Positions 26,285-35,314 of a stretch of 64,000 nucleotides of DNA are shown here, piece after piece (position 1 is the first letter of the stretch; each line of letters starts with the position of its first letter). The position numbers were made by a program, and so were the translations under genes. The DNA is from Hyphococcus sp. (lineage in GTDB: Bacteria > Pseudomonadota > Alphaproteobacteria > Caulobacterales > Parvularculaceae), in the NCBI GenBank assembly GCA_028289605.1, contig JANQON010000003.1, positions 1 to 64,000 of the forward strand, written 5' to 3'. Below the pieces are notes generated by a model that saw nothing but the letters and a program-made list of their open reading frames with translations, was not told where the DNA came from and did no database searches.

Positions 26285-27529
26285 TTACACCGGTGCGTTT
26301 TCCCCGCCGCCGACGGCGACCTCCTCGTAAACTTTCACCATGGCGTCGGCTTTTGCGGCCCAGCTGTAGCGTTCCGCGACAAGGGCGCGGGCGCGCGCGC
26401 CCATCGCCTCGGCGCGGGCGGGGTCTTGGCCGAAGGCGGTCATCGCCGCCGTTAGTTCGTTTACGACATAGTCCCGCGATCGGGGCGCAATAAGGATCCC
26501 TGTTTCGGGCGTGATGTAATCCTGGGGGCCGCCCCAGTCGACGGCGATCGCGGGCGCGCCGCACGCAAAAGCTTCCAGAATCACGGCGCCGCCGCAGTCC
26601 CGCAACGAGGGAAAAACGAGCGCCGTTGCGCGCGCAAGCCGGTCGCGAATTTCCGGTTGGGACAAGAACCCGGTAAACGTCACGCGCCCGGGCGCCTGTT
26701 GTTCCGCCTGCGCTTCAAGGCGCGTTTTTTCCGGACCGTCGCCGATAATCACAAGGCGCGCGTCGTCCTGCAGGGCGGCGAAAGCCTCGATCAACATGTC
26801 GACGCCTTTGAGCGCGATCAGTCTTCCGACAAACGCGAAGACCGGCGGATCGGGACGGCGGCTGGTTTCCGGCGTCCACAGAGAAAGGTCAACGCCGTTG
26901 TCAACCATCGCCCCGATGGCGTCAGCAGGAATGATGTTCCGCAACGTCTCGCGCGTGCGCTCATTGGCGATCAGGTTTCGGGCCGCCTTCTTTTTTCCGG
27001 GGACAAACTGATTGGCGAGGCCTGCGACCGCGCGCGCCAGACCGACCAGCGCATCAGCGCCTTTGGAGTAGTCCTTTCGAAACGACGGCGGAAAAGACAT
27101 GCCCCCGTTCATCGGGCCGATCACGACCGGGGGCGCCGCGCCATAGGTGAAGGACGGCATCAATGGCGACACCGGCGTCGGCTGATGAATGACGTCGTAG
27201 TCGTATTCCGCCGCCAGCTGTCTCGTTTTTCGGCCGAGCCGCGCCAGCGTCACCAGCGCAACGCCCGTATTGAAGACAATGTCGCCCAACGCGCCCGGCG
27301 CCAGTTGTCCCGCCCGGTGGAGCAGCTTTTCCAAAGCGGAATCTTCCACGAAATGATAGGTGGCGGCGTCGGCGAGCGGCCCCGACGTCAGCGCGTCCCG
27401 CACGCGCGCATGGGTCGCCGCATGCACGTCGTGGCCGCGGGCGGAAAGCTCGCGAATGTAATGCCAGGGCAGCACCGCTTCGCCGCCCATATGCGGCGAT
27501 ATATTGGACGCGACAATAAGGATGCGCAT
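26285..27529 (-). CDS. Family 4 glycosyltransferase
   Basis: A 414-residue cytoplasmic retaining glycosyltransferase with the GT-B fold. The N-terminal ISPHMGGEAVLPWHYIRELS region and the C-terminal nucleotide-sugar domain with FVGRLIALKGVDMLIEAFA, FPSLRDCGGAVILEAFACG and GILIAPRS are typical. The internal GPMNGGMSFP stretch suggests a distinct subfamily. Acceptor unknown. It is monocistronic or leads into marC, and may contribute to the surface glycans encoded elsewhere in the window. Confidence 0.85.
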   Translation of the reverse strand: MRILIVASNISPHMGGEAVLPWHYIRELSARGHDVHAATHARVRDALTSGPLADAATYHFVEDSALEKLLHRAGQLAPGALGDIVFNTGVALVTLARLGRKTRQLAAEYDYDVIHQPTPVSPLMPSFTYGAAPPVVIGPMNGGMSFPPSFRKDYSKGADALVGLARAVAGLANQFVPGKKKAARNLIANERTRETLRNIIPADAIGAMVDNGVDLSLWTPETSRRPDPPVFAFVGRLIALKGVDMLIEAFAALQDDARLVIIGDGPEKTRLEAQAEQQAPGRVTFTGFLSQPEIRDRLARATALVFPSLRDCGGAVILEAFACGAPAIAVDWGGPQDYITPETGILIAPRSRDYVVNELTAAMTAFGQDPARAEAMGARARALVAERYSWAAKADAMVKVYEEVAVGGGENAPV

Positions 27530-27688
27530 GATGATCGGCGTCTCGACGTGACAAAGACCGCATGCTTAGACCCAATCGCCGCTGTGGGTCCACGGCGGGC
27601 GCGACGCCTGACGCGTTGGTGTTGCCGCGGCGCGTCGCCGCCGCTAGGGTCCGGCGCAACCCATTCAGGCAATCTCCGGAGTACGACC

Positions 27689-28123
27689 ATGGCCGAAAGC
27701 GCCCCTGCGCTCACCCCCCAGGAAGCGATCATTTACCTGATGGTGATGACGTCGGCGTCCGACGGCGCGATCAACGACGCCGAATTGCGGACGATCGGCC
27801 GCGTGGTGCGATCGTTCCCGCTGTTTTCGGAAGCCGACGAGACGGGTCTCGTGCAAACGGCGGAGGCCTGCGGCAAACTCATGGCGTCCGACGGCGGTCT
27901 GCATAAGGTGCTTGTGGCGGCCGCCTCCGCACTGCCGCAGCATCTTGGAGAAACCGCTTACGCCGCCGTTGTCGACGTGGTGACGGCCGACGAGAAACTC
28001 GATGTCACTGAAATCAGAGTGCTTGAGCTCATCCGCGACGCGTTGAAGGTGCCCGATGACGGGGCGCAGGCCATCGAACGCTCTGCGCGCGCACGACACA
28101 TGACCATGGACGGCGTTTCCTGA
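27689..28123 (+). CDS. TerB-like (tellurite resistance B fold) protein
   Basis: A 144-residue all-helical cytoplasmic protein. The first part (EAIIYLMVMTSASDGAINDA) and second part (VVDVVTADEKLDVTEIRVLE) carry the paired acidic metal-binding segments of the TerB fold. Such proteins often act in stress responses, with calcium or other metals proposed. The upstream open frame to 26657 overlaps the GT4 gene in antisense and is not real. ATG 27689 is chosen by the N-terminal family start. Function unproven. Confidence 0.72.
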   Translation: MAESAPALTPQEAIIYLMVMTSASDGAINDAELRTIGRVVRSFPLFSEADETGLVQTAEACGKLMASDGGLHKVLVAAASALPQHLGETAYAAVVDVVTADEKLDVTEIRVLELIRDALKVPDDGAQAIERSARARHMTMDGVS

Positions 28124-28155
28124 CGTCTGTCCGGCGCGGCAACACGGGGGCATTC

Positions 28156-29262
28156 ATGAGAGTTCTTCATGGCGTCGTTAGCGCCGCACTGACCTGTGCG
28201 TCCGTCGCCCAGGCCGACACGCTTGACGCCAGGCTGGAAGAATTCAGCGCCTACGCAAAAGAGTTTCGCCGGGACAATCGCATGCCGAGTTTTTCCGTTG
28301 CGATCGTCAAAGACGGAGAGATCATTCTCGCCGACGGCATGGGCTGGCAGGATCACGACGCCGAAGAAGAGACTACGCCGGAAACGTCCTATCTGGCTGC
28401 GTCCATCACCAAGACGTTCACCGCTGCGACGTTGCTTGCCATGGACGCCGCCGGCGATATCGATCTCGACGCCGATTTCACGACGCTCAGCGACTGGGAC
28501 GAGCGCTGCGCGCAACTGGTCGGCGCCGGCATTATTTTCGGCGGCGCAACCATGGACGATGGCTATGTCGTCGAAGCGCCGAAATGCGAAGGGCCGATCA
28601 GTTTGCGCCATGTCCTGCAGAACCGAGTCCAGGGCGAGCCTGGGACGTCGTTCTTTTATAATCCGATTGTCTTCGGGCGCTTGTCGAACTGGGTGGAAGA
28701 AAACACCGACCGGTCATGGCGCGACTGGATGAACGAATACGTGATGGATCCGGCGGGCCTCGACAAGGCGGCCGCCGGCTGGCGGGATCCGCGCAAAAGC
28801 GTCGCGCTGACCAATCTTGCGCCGCCCTTCAAACATGTAGGCGACGATGACGTCGATCCATCTCCGCTGCCGAATCCGGAACTGAACGCAAGCTCTGGAA
28901 TCATCGCCAGCGTCCTTGACCTGGCGCAATATTCGATTGCGCTTGACGAAGGGCATGTTCTTGCGCCGGCGCTGCGCGAAGAGATGTGGACGCCGCCGAT
29001 CAACGCCGACGGAAAACCATCTCCATACGCATACGGATGGTATGTTCAGGAGTGGAAGGGTCATCGGCTTGTCTGGCACGGCGGCTGGTGGCCGGACGCC
29101 TACGCCGGTTTGCTGCTGAAAGCGCCTGACGACGGATTGGCCTTGATCGCGCTCGGCAACACTGACGGAATGCGGCGGGAAATCGACACGTTGCGCAAGG
29201 CGCAAATTGAAGGCTCGCCGCTGGCGGCGGAGTTTCTGGAATTGTTTGTGGCGGACGACTGA
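28156..29262 (+). CDS. Serine hydrolase (class C beta-lactamase family)
   Basis: A 368-residue exported enzyme of the penicillin-binding-protein-like/EstB group. A signal peptide ends near VAQA20. The SxxK motif is S83-I-T-K86, the tyrosine motif is Y168-N169, and a C-terminal HGG triad motif appears in LVWHGGWWPD. Such proteins are often esterases or peptidases rather than true beta-lactamases. It lies 32 bases after the TerB-like gene and converges with the transporter gene. Confidence 0.82.
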   Translation: MRVLHGVVSAALTCASVAQADTLDARLEEFSAYAKEFRRDNRMPSFSVAIVKDGEIILADGMGWQDHDAEEETTPETSYLAASITKTFTAATLLAMDAAGDIDLDADFTTLSDWDERCAQLVGAGIIFGGATMDDGYVVEAPKCEGPISLRHVLQNRVQGEPGTSFFYNPIVFGRLSNWVEENTDRSWRDWMNEYVMDPAGLDKAAAGWRDPRKSVALTNLAPPFKHVGDDDVDPSPLPNPELNASSGIIASVLDLAQYSIALDEGHVLAPALREEMWTPPINADGKPSPYAYGWYVQEWKGHRLVWHGGWWPDAYAGLLLKAPDDGLALIALGNTDGMRREIDTLRKAQIEGSPLAAEFLELFVADD

Positions 29263-29267
29263 GCCGC

Positions 29268-30644
29268 TTACGCCAGCAACAGCCAGCACATGCTCGAGAC
29301 GATCACGGCGATGAGGATGTTCAGGACGACCCCTTCGCGCGCCATGCGGGCGATGGGGACGTGGCCGGTGCCGTAGATAATGGCGTTCGGCGCGGTCGCC
29401 ACCGGCAACATGAACGCGCAGGACGCGGAAATGACCGCCGGTATCATCAAAATCTCCGGCGCCAGGCCGCTGCCGGCGGCGACGGCCGCAAGAACGGGCA
29501 TCAGCAGGTTCGCCGTCGCGGTGTTCGACGTCACCTCCGTCAGGAAGGTGACGGAGAGACACAAGCCCAGCATCATGGCGAACGTGGGCAGGCCGGCGAG
29601 CCCTGCGAGCGCGTCGCCGATGAGAATATCGAGACCGCTGGCGCGAAACGCTGCGGCGATACAAATGCCGCCGGCGAACAACAGCAACAGGCCCCAGGGG
29701 ATGTCCGAGGCTGTCTCCCAGTCGAGAAGCGCGCCCCCTTTTCCGTTCGGGACAAGGAACATGAGGATGACGGCGAAGACGGCGACCGTCGAATCGCCGG
29801 CGCCCGGCATGTCGAGAAATCCGGCCCAGCCGCCGAAGGGTTGGCCGCGGGTCACCCATAGGAGGATTGCGATTCCGAAAACGATCATGGTGCGGGCCTC
29901 GTCGGTCCGCCACGGGCCCGGTTCGCGCAGGGAGGGCGCGGTCACGTCCTTCAGCGATCGCGTCAGCCAAAGCCATATGACGGGAACGCCGAGGGCCACA
30001 ATCGGCAAGCCGATGCTCATCCAGCGCGTAAAAGAAAATTCTTCGCCGGTCGCCAGTAGATAGTTTTCCGCAAAGATGAGATTGGGCGGCGTGCCGATCA
30101 GCGTCGCCGTGCCGCCGAGAGAAGCCGCGTAGGCGATTCCAAGCAACAGCGGCGCCGCCAGCTTCGGGCCTTCTTCCATATTCTCCGTACGGGAAAGAAT
30201 CGCCAAGGCCATCGTCGCCAGCATCAATGTGGTGGCGGTGTTCGAAATCCACATGGACAGGACTGCTGCTGCAACCATGAAGCCAAGCACGAGGCGCTTT
30301 CCCTGGCCGCCGACGAGATGGATCATGTAAAGAGCGAGGCGCTCATGCAGGCCCGATTTCGACAGGGCTTTGGACAGCATGAAGGAGGCCATCAACAGAA
30401 TAATCACATAGGACCCAAGCGCGGCGGCGGCCTGGCGCTGGTCGAGGACGCCGGCGAGCGGCAACAGGGCGAATGGCACGAGCGAGGTCGCCGGTATCGG
30501 CAGCGCTTCCGTCACCCACCAGACCGCGGTCAGCGTGGTGATGGCGATGGTCCAGACGATTTTCTGGTCGAGTCCGCCGATTTGCGCGACGATTCCCGCA
30601 GCGACGGCGGCGGCGACGCCGATGACAATGCGAACAGGCTTCAT
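29268..30644 (-). CDS. SLC13/DASS family sodium-coupled anion symporter
   Basis: A 458-residue polytopic inner-membrane transporter for dicarboxylates, sulfate or related anions. Two inverted-repeat substrate motifs are visible: WISNTATTLMLATMAL with the SNT in the first half and TEVTSNTATANLLMPVL with the second SNT. About 12 hydrophobic segments are seen. The stop is 5 bases from the convergent hydrolase gene. The substrate cannot be set by eye. Confidence 0.88.
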   Translation of the reverse strand: MKPVRIVIGVAAAVAAGIVAQIGGLDQKIVWTIAITTLTAVWWVTEALPIPATSLVPFALLPLAGVLDQRQAAAALGSYVIILLMASFMLSKALSKSGLHERLALYMIHLVGGQGKRLVLGFMVAAAVLSMWISNTATTLMLATMALAILSRTENMEEGPKLAAPLLLGIAYAASLGGTATLIGTPPNLIFAENYLLATGEEFSFTRWMSIGLPIVALGVPVIWLWLTRSLKDVTAPSLREPGPWRTDEARTMIVFGIAILLWVTRGQPFGGWAGFLDMPGAGDSTVAVFAVILMFLVPNGKGGALLDWETASDIPWGLLLLFAGGICIAAAFRASGLDILIGDALAGLAGLPTFAMMLGLCLSVTFLTEVTSNTATANLLMPVLAAVAAGSGLAPEILMIPAVISASCAFMLPVATAPNAIIYGTGHVPIARMAREGVVLNILIAVIVSSMCWLLLA

Positions 30645-30724
30645 GGCGGCGCATCTGAATGCGGTTGGCGCGCGATGTCCAGATTGTGAACTTGCCGAAT
30701 TGCGTTATCGACTATACTCGCCCG

Positions 30725-31477
30725 ATGAAACACTTTCTCATGGCCCTATTGGTTTTGCTGATGGCGTGCGCGTCCTCTGCGGCGGCGGACCCTGACGCGG
30801 AACAATTGTTCATTTCCGGAGAATATGAAGGCGCCGCGGAACGCGCCGTTTCGGTCGGCGGTGCGGCCAATCTCGCGCTCGCCGCGCGCGCGCTCAATGC
30901 GCAGGCCTATCTCGACGCCGAAGACAAGAGCGCCAAACGCATCGCGAAACGGGCGGCCAAACTGGCCGACGAAGCCGCCGAACTCGATCCGTTGCTGGTT
31001 GAAGCCTATCTGCAGGGCGCCATCGCCATGGCTCAACGCGCCTCGCGCATCTCGGCGGTGCGGGCGTTTTTTCTCGGTCTTGGCGGCGGCGCGCGCGATC
31101 GACTGGATCAGGCTCTGGCGCTTGAACCGGACAATCCATGGGCGCTGTCCACCTCCGCCGGGTGGCATCTCGGCGTCGCGGCGCGGGCCGGCGACGGTCG
31201 GTTCGGATCGGACGCCGCGACAGGCTTTGAGCAGTTTACGGCGGCCCGGGCGGCGGCCCCGGAGAATATTTCGATCGCCTATGAGATGGGCCTGCGCGTT
31301 CTCGCCTTTGGAAATGACGACTGGCGCAGCGATGCGCTCGCCGCCTTAGGCGACGCGCAGACAGCGCCTGCCGCAACAGCCTTCGACCAGGCGTTGCAGG
31401 CGCGCGCACAGGCGTTTCTGACCGCGATCGAGACGGGTCCGGACGCCGAACGCGCATTTATCGAGGCCCAGCCCTGA
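30725..31477 (+). CDS. Exported TPR-like helical protein
   Basis: A 250-residue protein with a signal peptide (FLMALLVLLMACASSAAA), possibly lipid-modified at the cysteine in LLMACAS. The remainder is alanine-rich and helical, with repeats like AGDGRFGSDAATGF and DALAALGDAQTAP reminiscent of tetratricopeptide folds. ATG 30725 is preferred over an upstream start at 30659. No enzyme motif is present. It diverges from the DASS transporter by about 80 bases and precedes the DUF952 gene. Confidence 0.6.
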   Translation: MKHFLMALLVLLMACASSAAADPDAEQLFISGEYEGAAERAVSVGGAANLALAARALNAQAYLDAEDKSAKRIAKRAAKLADEAAELDPLLVEAYLQGAIAMAQRASRISAVRAFFLGLGGGARDRLDQALALEPDNPWALSTSAGWHLGVAARAGDGRFGSDAATGFEQFTAARAAAPENISIAYEMGLRVLAFGNDDWRSDALAALGDAQTAPAATAFDQALQARAQAFLTAIETGPDAERAFIEAQP

Positions 31478-31519
31478 AGCGCGCTGGACGAATGCGTCGG
31501 CCCGAGCTAGGGCGGTGCG

Positions 31520-31873
31520 ATGGTTGATCATCCCGAATGCGTATATCGCCTTGCAACCCGCGCTGAATGGAATGAAGCGCTGGAAACCGGCGTGGTCCCG
31601 AAACGCGATATCGACGAACGCGACGGCTATGTGCATCTTTCGACCCGCGATCAGGCGCTGGAAACTGCGTCGTTGCATTTTCGCGGCGTAAAGGACCTGC
31701 TGGCGCTTGAGATTCCGATCGCGCCCATCGCCAACGCGGTAAAGTTCGAGCGCGCGCCAAAAAGGGGCCAGGATTTTCCGCATCTTTACGGCGTTCTGCG
31801 CGCCGACCATGTCGCGCGCGTGATTGCGCTGCGACGGGTCGATACGGGATTCGCGTTTGGAGAGACGCTTTGA
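31520..31873 (+). CDS. DUF952 domain protein
   Basis: A 117-residue protein with the DUF952 features YRLATRAEWNEA, DGYVHLSTRDQ and FPHLYGVL. Its role is unknown. The TGA stop overlaps the TTG start of pyrD, so the two are translationally coupled, and the same neighbourhood recurs in alphaproteobacteria. That suggests a link to nucleotide metabolism, but only by association. Confidence 0.85.
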   Translation: MVDHPECVYRLATRAEWNEALETGVVPKRDIDERDGYVHLSTRDQALETASLHFRGVKDLLALEIPIAPIANAVKFERAPKRGQDFPHLYGVLRADHVARVIALRRVDTGFAFGETL

Positions 31874-32925
31874 AGGCGCCGTTATTCGCCGTGGATTTCG
31901 CCGCGCGCGCGGTGACGGTCCTCGACCCTGAAACCGCGCATCGCGCGACCATCAAGGCGATGAAGAGCGGTCTTGGACCGCGCGTTCAGTTTTCCGATCC
32001 TCGATTGCGCGCTCATGTCGCCGGACTGTCTTTCGCTAATCCGCTCGGTCTCGCAGCCGGGTTCGACAAGAACGCCGAGGTGCCCAATCCCATGCTGGCG
32101 CTCGGCTTTGGCTTCGTCGAAGTCGGCGCCGTGACCCCGCGCCCGCAGCCCGGTAATCCGCGTCCGCGCGTCTTCCGGCTGCGTGAAGACGGCGCCGTAA
32201 TCAATCGCTACGGCTTCAACAATGACGGGCTTCCCGCCATTGCGCGCCGACTGAAAGCGCGTCGCCGGATCGGCGTCGTCGGCGCCAATCTCGGCGCCAA
32301 CAAGGACAGCGAAGACCGCATCGCCGACTATGTTGAGGGCGTGCGCGCCCTGGCGGGCCTGGTTGATTTCTATACGGTCAATATTTCTTCGCCGAATACG
32401 CCGGGCCTGCGCGCCCTCCAGGACAAGTCGGCGCTTGTCGAATTGATGCAACAGACGCAATCCGCGCGAGACGAAAAGGCGCCGTCAACGCCGATCTTCC
32501 TCAAAATCGCGCCAGACCTTGAAGACGAGGACAAGGCCGACATCGCCGCCGTGTCGCGGGAACTGTCGATCGACGGCCTTATCGTTTCCAACACGACCAT
32601 TGCGCGGCCCGACAGCTTACGCAGCGCGGGCGCGGGCGAGGCGGGCGGTCTTTCCGGCAAGCCGCTGTTTGCGCCGTCGACCGAATTGTTGCGGGAGTTT
32701 TTCATCGAACTGCGAGACTGTGTTCCATTGGTAGGGGTCGGCGGCGTTGCGTCCGCCCGGGACGCTTATCGGAAAATTCTCGCCGGCGCCGCGCTCGTGC
32801 AGCTCTACACCGCACTCGTCTATGAGGGGCCGGGCTTGCCTCTGAGAATATTGCGCGAATTGCCTGAATTCCTGGACGCCGACGGTTTTGACGCCATTGA
32901 GGACGCCGTGGGCGCGGCTGTCTGA
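31870..32925 (+). CDS. pyrD: Quinone-dependent dihydroorotate dehydrogenase (class 2)
   Basis: It oxidises dihydroorotate to orotate in pyrimidine synthesis and passes electrons to membrane quinone. The 351 residues show an N-terminal membrane-association segment, LGLAAGFDKNAE near residue 57, TVNISSPNTPGLR with the class 2 catalytic serine region, and VGVGGVASARDAY near the FMN phosphate site. The start is TTG 31870, overlapping the DUF952 stop by four bases. Family identity is secure. Confidence 0.95.
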   Translation: MKAPLFAVDFAARAVTVLDPETAHRATIKAMKSGLGPRVQFSDPRLRAHVAGLSFANPLGLAAGFDKNAEVPNPMLALGFGFVEVGAVTPRPQPGNPRPRVFRLREDGAVINRYGFNNDGLPAIARRLKARRRIGVVGANLGANKDSEDRIADYVEGVRALAGLVDFYTVNISSPNTPGLRALQDKSALVELMQQTQSARDEKAPSTPIFLKIAPDLEDEDKADIAAVSRELSIDGLIVSNTTIARPDSLRSAGAGEAGGLSGKPLFAPSTELLREFFIELRDCVPLVGVGGVASARDAYRKILAGAALVQLYTALVYEGPGLPLRILRELPEFLDADGFDAIEDAVGAAV

Positions 32926-32956
32926 CCTGTCCTCGATGGGGTCGGCCGACGGATTT

Positions 32957-33018
32957 TCATGAAAAATTCATGACATTGAGAACCAACGCGCAGGCGCCTG
33001 CGTAAACCGATTGGTTTA
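32957..33018. promoter_or_regulatory. Three successive dyads upstream of the VPLPA-CTERM gene
   Basis: First, a perfect 7-bp inverted repeat with 3-base spacer (tcatgaa and ttcatga, 32957-32973). Second, a perfect 14-base palindrome cgcaggcgcctgcg at 32989-33002. Third, taaacc facing ggttta at 33003-33018. They sit 39 to 100 bases before the start codon. One or more may be operators; the second could also be a pyrD terminator arm. No regulator is identified. Confidence 0.5.
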
Positions 33019-33056
33019 GACGCAACTGCGCGTCGTTTTTGGTGGGATAAATCTGT

Positions 33057-33701
33057 ATGTTATTGAGACCTTTCCTTATTTCGCTGGCTGCGCTTGTCGG
33101 CCTGGCGGCAACCCCCGCATCCGCGGTGACCCTGACCGGCGTGACCGTCGTCGATCCTACGTTTGACCTGGACGCCGCCGGCTTGACGCCGTCGCTTCTG
33201 GGCGACGGCGATGTTGACTCAAACGGGTTCCTCGCTTTTCCGATTACCGGCGGCGATCTCAGCGCCGGCCTGATTGAGCACGACAATTCAGGCGTAAGAC
33301 TGGCCGCGACGGCCGATACAAGCCTTTACATCGATCTTGAAAATTTCCTGATCGATATTTCAGATCCCGCCGCGTCTTCCATTTTCGCTGATATCTCCAC
33401 CAGCATTGACGGTTTCATCGGCAACGCGCCGGTGTTCACCTTCGATCTGACGACGGTCTCCGATCCGTTTGATCTCGACAATCCGTCGATTGAACTCCTG
33501 TTCTCATCGGCTGCGTCGGCGCTGATCGTTGATTTCTTCGGGATTCCCGGAAACGCAGAACAGCTTTCCGGCATCCAGTTCGGTCTGGCGGCGACGAGCC
33601 CGACGGTCGTACCCTTGCCCGCGGCCGCCTGGCTCTTCATCGCCGGCATTGGCGGCTTGGCGTTCGCCGGCCGCCGTAAGAAACAACTCGCCGCCGCATA
33701 A
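33057..33701 (+). CDS. VPLPA-CTERM sorting domain protein
   Basis: A 214-residue surface or secreted protein. It starts with a signal peptide (LISLAALVGLAATPASA) and ends with the VPLPAAAWLFIAGIGGLAFA segment plus RRKK, the tripartite exosortase-type sorting signal (motif, transmembrane helix, basic tail). The VPLPA form is associated with XrtD-type exosortases. The middle is acidic and beta-rich with no enzyme motif. It likely reaches the cell surface or matrix together with exopolysaccharide. No exosortase gene is in the window. Three dyads precede it and a terminator follows. Confidence 0.85.
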   Translation: MLLRPFLISLAALVGLAATPASAVTLTGVTVVDPTFDLDAAGLTPSLLGDGDVDSNGFLAFPITGGDLSAGLIEHDNSGVRLAATADTSLYIDLENFLIDISDPAASSIFADISTSIDGFIGNAPVFTFDLTTVSDPFDLDNPSIELLFSSAASALIVDFFGIPGNAEQLSGIQFGLAATSPTVVPLPAAAWLFIAGIGGLAFAGRRKKQLAAA

Positions 33702-33726
33702 CGAAAATCTCGCGATTTTCGGATGG

Positions 33727-33763
33727 AAACGCCGCGCAGGTCGCCCGCCCGCGCGGCGTTTTT
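33727..33763. terminator. Bidirectional terminator between converging genes
   Basis: An 11-bp perfect stem (33727-33737 with 33751-33761) flanks a 13-base loop and ends in a T-run (33759-33763), with A residues on the other side. It separates the VPLPA-CTERM gene and the reverse-strand MATE gene, so it can serve both. Confidence 0.75.
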
Positions 33764-35138
33764 ATGCAAACGCCCGCTTCAATGTCGGCAAATAGACAGC
33801 AAGCGTCAGCGCGCGCAGCAGGAAGTAGAGGCTGAACGCCGCCCAAAGCCCATGATTGCCGAATTGCGCGCCGAGCCATAGCGAGGCCGGCAGAAATATC
33901 GCAGCGGAGATGATCATGGAATCGCGCATTTCCCGGGCGCGTGTTGCGCCGATAAAAATACCGTCGAGTTGAAATCCGATCACGACGATGAGCGGGCTTG
34001 CGACAACCCACGGCATATAGGCCCGGGCTGCGTCTCTCAATGCGCCTTCTGGCGTTAAGAGGGCGGTCAGGGCGTCGCCCGCAAGCCAGTAGAACAGGGC
34101 GAAGAGAAGGGCGGCGACGCCGGCGATGGCGAAAGACCGGCGCACCGCAAGCTCATACCGCAGGCGGCCGGCGGCGCGGTCGCGGGCGCCCATGGCCTGA
34201 CCGACAAGCGTTTCCGCCGCGATAGCGGTCCCGTCGAGCGCAAGGCCGGTGAACAAGAACAGTTGCAGCAGTGTTTGGTTGGCGGCCAGGGGCACGTCGC
34301 CGAAGGCGCCCGACCGTTGTACGAACCAGGCGAAGCTGAACGCCAAGAGGACCGTCCGGATAAAGATGTCGCGGTTGACTGACACCGTGCGGCGGATCCG
34401 GTCCGGCGCCCAGAAATCTTCAAAGCGCCAATGGGCTTTCAGGCCCCCATGCTTGCGCAAGAGCAAAGCCACAAAACCGAGGCAGGCGAAGAAGCCGAAC
34501 ATTTCCGCCATCAACGTGCCGGCGGCGACGCCGGCGGCGCCCCAGCCGAAATGCACGACAAAGACATAGTCGAGGATGATATTCAGCAAGGTGATGGCGA
34601 TACTGACAATCATCAGATAGTCGGTGCGTTCGCGCGCCGAAAACCAGCCGAACGCCGCGTAGGACGCCAATGCGAAGGGCGCGCCCCAGATGCGGATGGC
34701 GAAATATGTTTCCGCGGCGGCGAATGTCTCGACGCTGGCGTCTGAACCGACGGCGAGGGCCTGAAACGCCAGGACGCCGATGGGGTATTGCAGCGCCAGC
34801 AGCAGGAGGCCGACGCCGCCGCCGATTGCGGCCCCACGCAAGAGAGCCGCGCGCGCCTCGGCTTCGTCTTCGGCGCCGGCGGCCTGGGCCGTCAGGCCGG
34901 CGACGCTCATGCGGATGAACCCAAAGCTCCAATAGGCCAGCGAGAATATGACCGAGCCAAGTCCCACTGCGGCGATATCGAGCGGGCGTTCGGACTGGGC
35001 CAGGGCCCAGACGTCGACGGCCCCCAGAAGCGGCGTGACGGAGGAGGCGACCGACGCCGGCCAGGCCAGGGCGAAGATGCGTCCATAGCTGACGCGCCTC
35101 GCTGCGTCTTCTTTTTGGGTGCGGGACGAAGAACTCAT
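33762..35138 (-). CDS. MATE family efflux transporter
   Basis: A 458-residue inner-membrane drug/sodium or proton antiporter-type protein with about 12 helices. Family features include ALAWPASVASSVTPLLGAVD at the start, a central GLALDGTAIAAETLVGQAMG and a symmetrical N- and C-terminal half. It resembles the DinF-like branch. Substrate unknown. It has its own start with no operon partner. Confidence 0.87.
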   Translation of the reverse strand: MSSSSRTQKEDAARRVSYGRIFALAWPASVASSVTPLLGAVDVWALAQSERPLDIAAVGLGSVIFSLAYWSFGFIRMSVAGLTAQAAGAEDEAEARAALLRGAAIGGGVGLLLLALQYPIGVLAFQALAVGSDASVETFAAAETYFAIRIWGAPFALASYAAFGWFSARERTDYLMIVSIAITLLNIILDYVFVVHFGWGAAGVAAGTLMAEMFGFFACLGFVALLLRKHGGLKAHWRFEDFWAPDRIRRTVSVNRDIFIRTVLLAFSFAWFVQRSGAFGDVPLAANQTLLQLFLFTGLALDGTAIAAETLVGQAMGARDRAAGRLRYELAVRRSFAIAGVAALLFALFYWLAGDALTALLTPEGALRDAARAYMPWVVASPLIVVIGFQLDGIFIGATRAREMRDSMIISAAIFLPASLWLGAQFGNHGLWAAFSLYFLLRALTLAVYLPTLKRAFA

Positions 35139-35314
35139 ACCGACAGTGCCTTAAAGGGCGGCGTCGGGTTTGTCATGGCGGCAATTGTGCGCCGGCGCAG
35201 CGGCTGACGATTCGTATCGAGAGCATTGGGAGGTAAAACCACACGCCTTTGGCGTCCGGCGGGCCGGTCCGGGCGCGCTTGCAATAGTCACGCAAATGCT
35301 GCGACAGTTCATCC

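Noticed and set aside
26657-27688. Upstream extension of the TerB-like frame
   Set aside because: It overlaps the GT4 gene in antisense and has no family similarity; ATG 27689 begins the TerB fold.
28714-30252. 512-residue reverse frame over the DASS transporter and hydrolase
   Set aside because: It is an alternative frame of two genes with strong motifs, and has an Arg-rich shadow composition.
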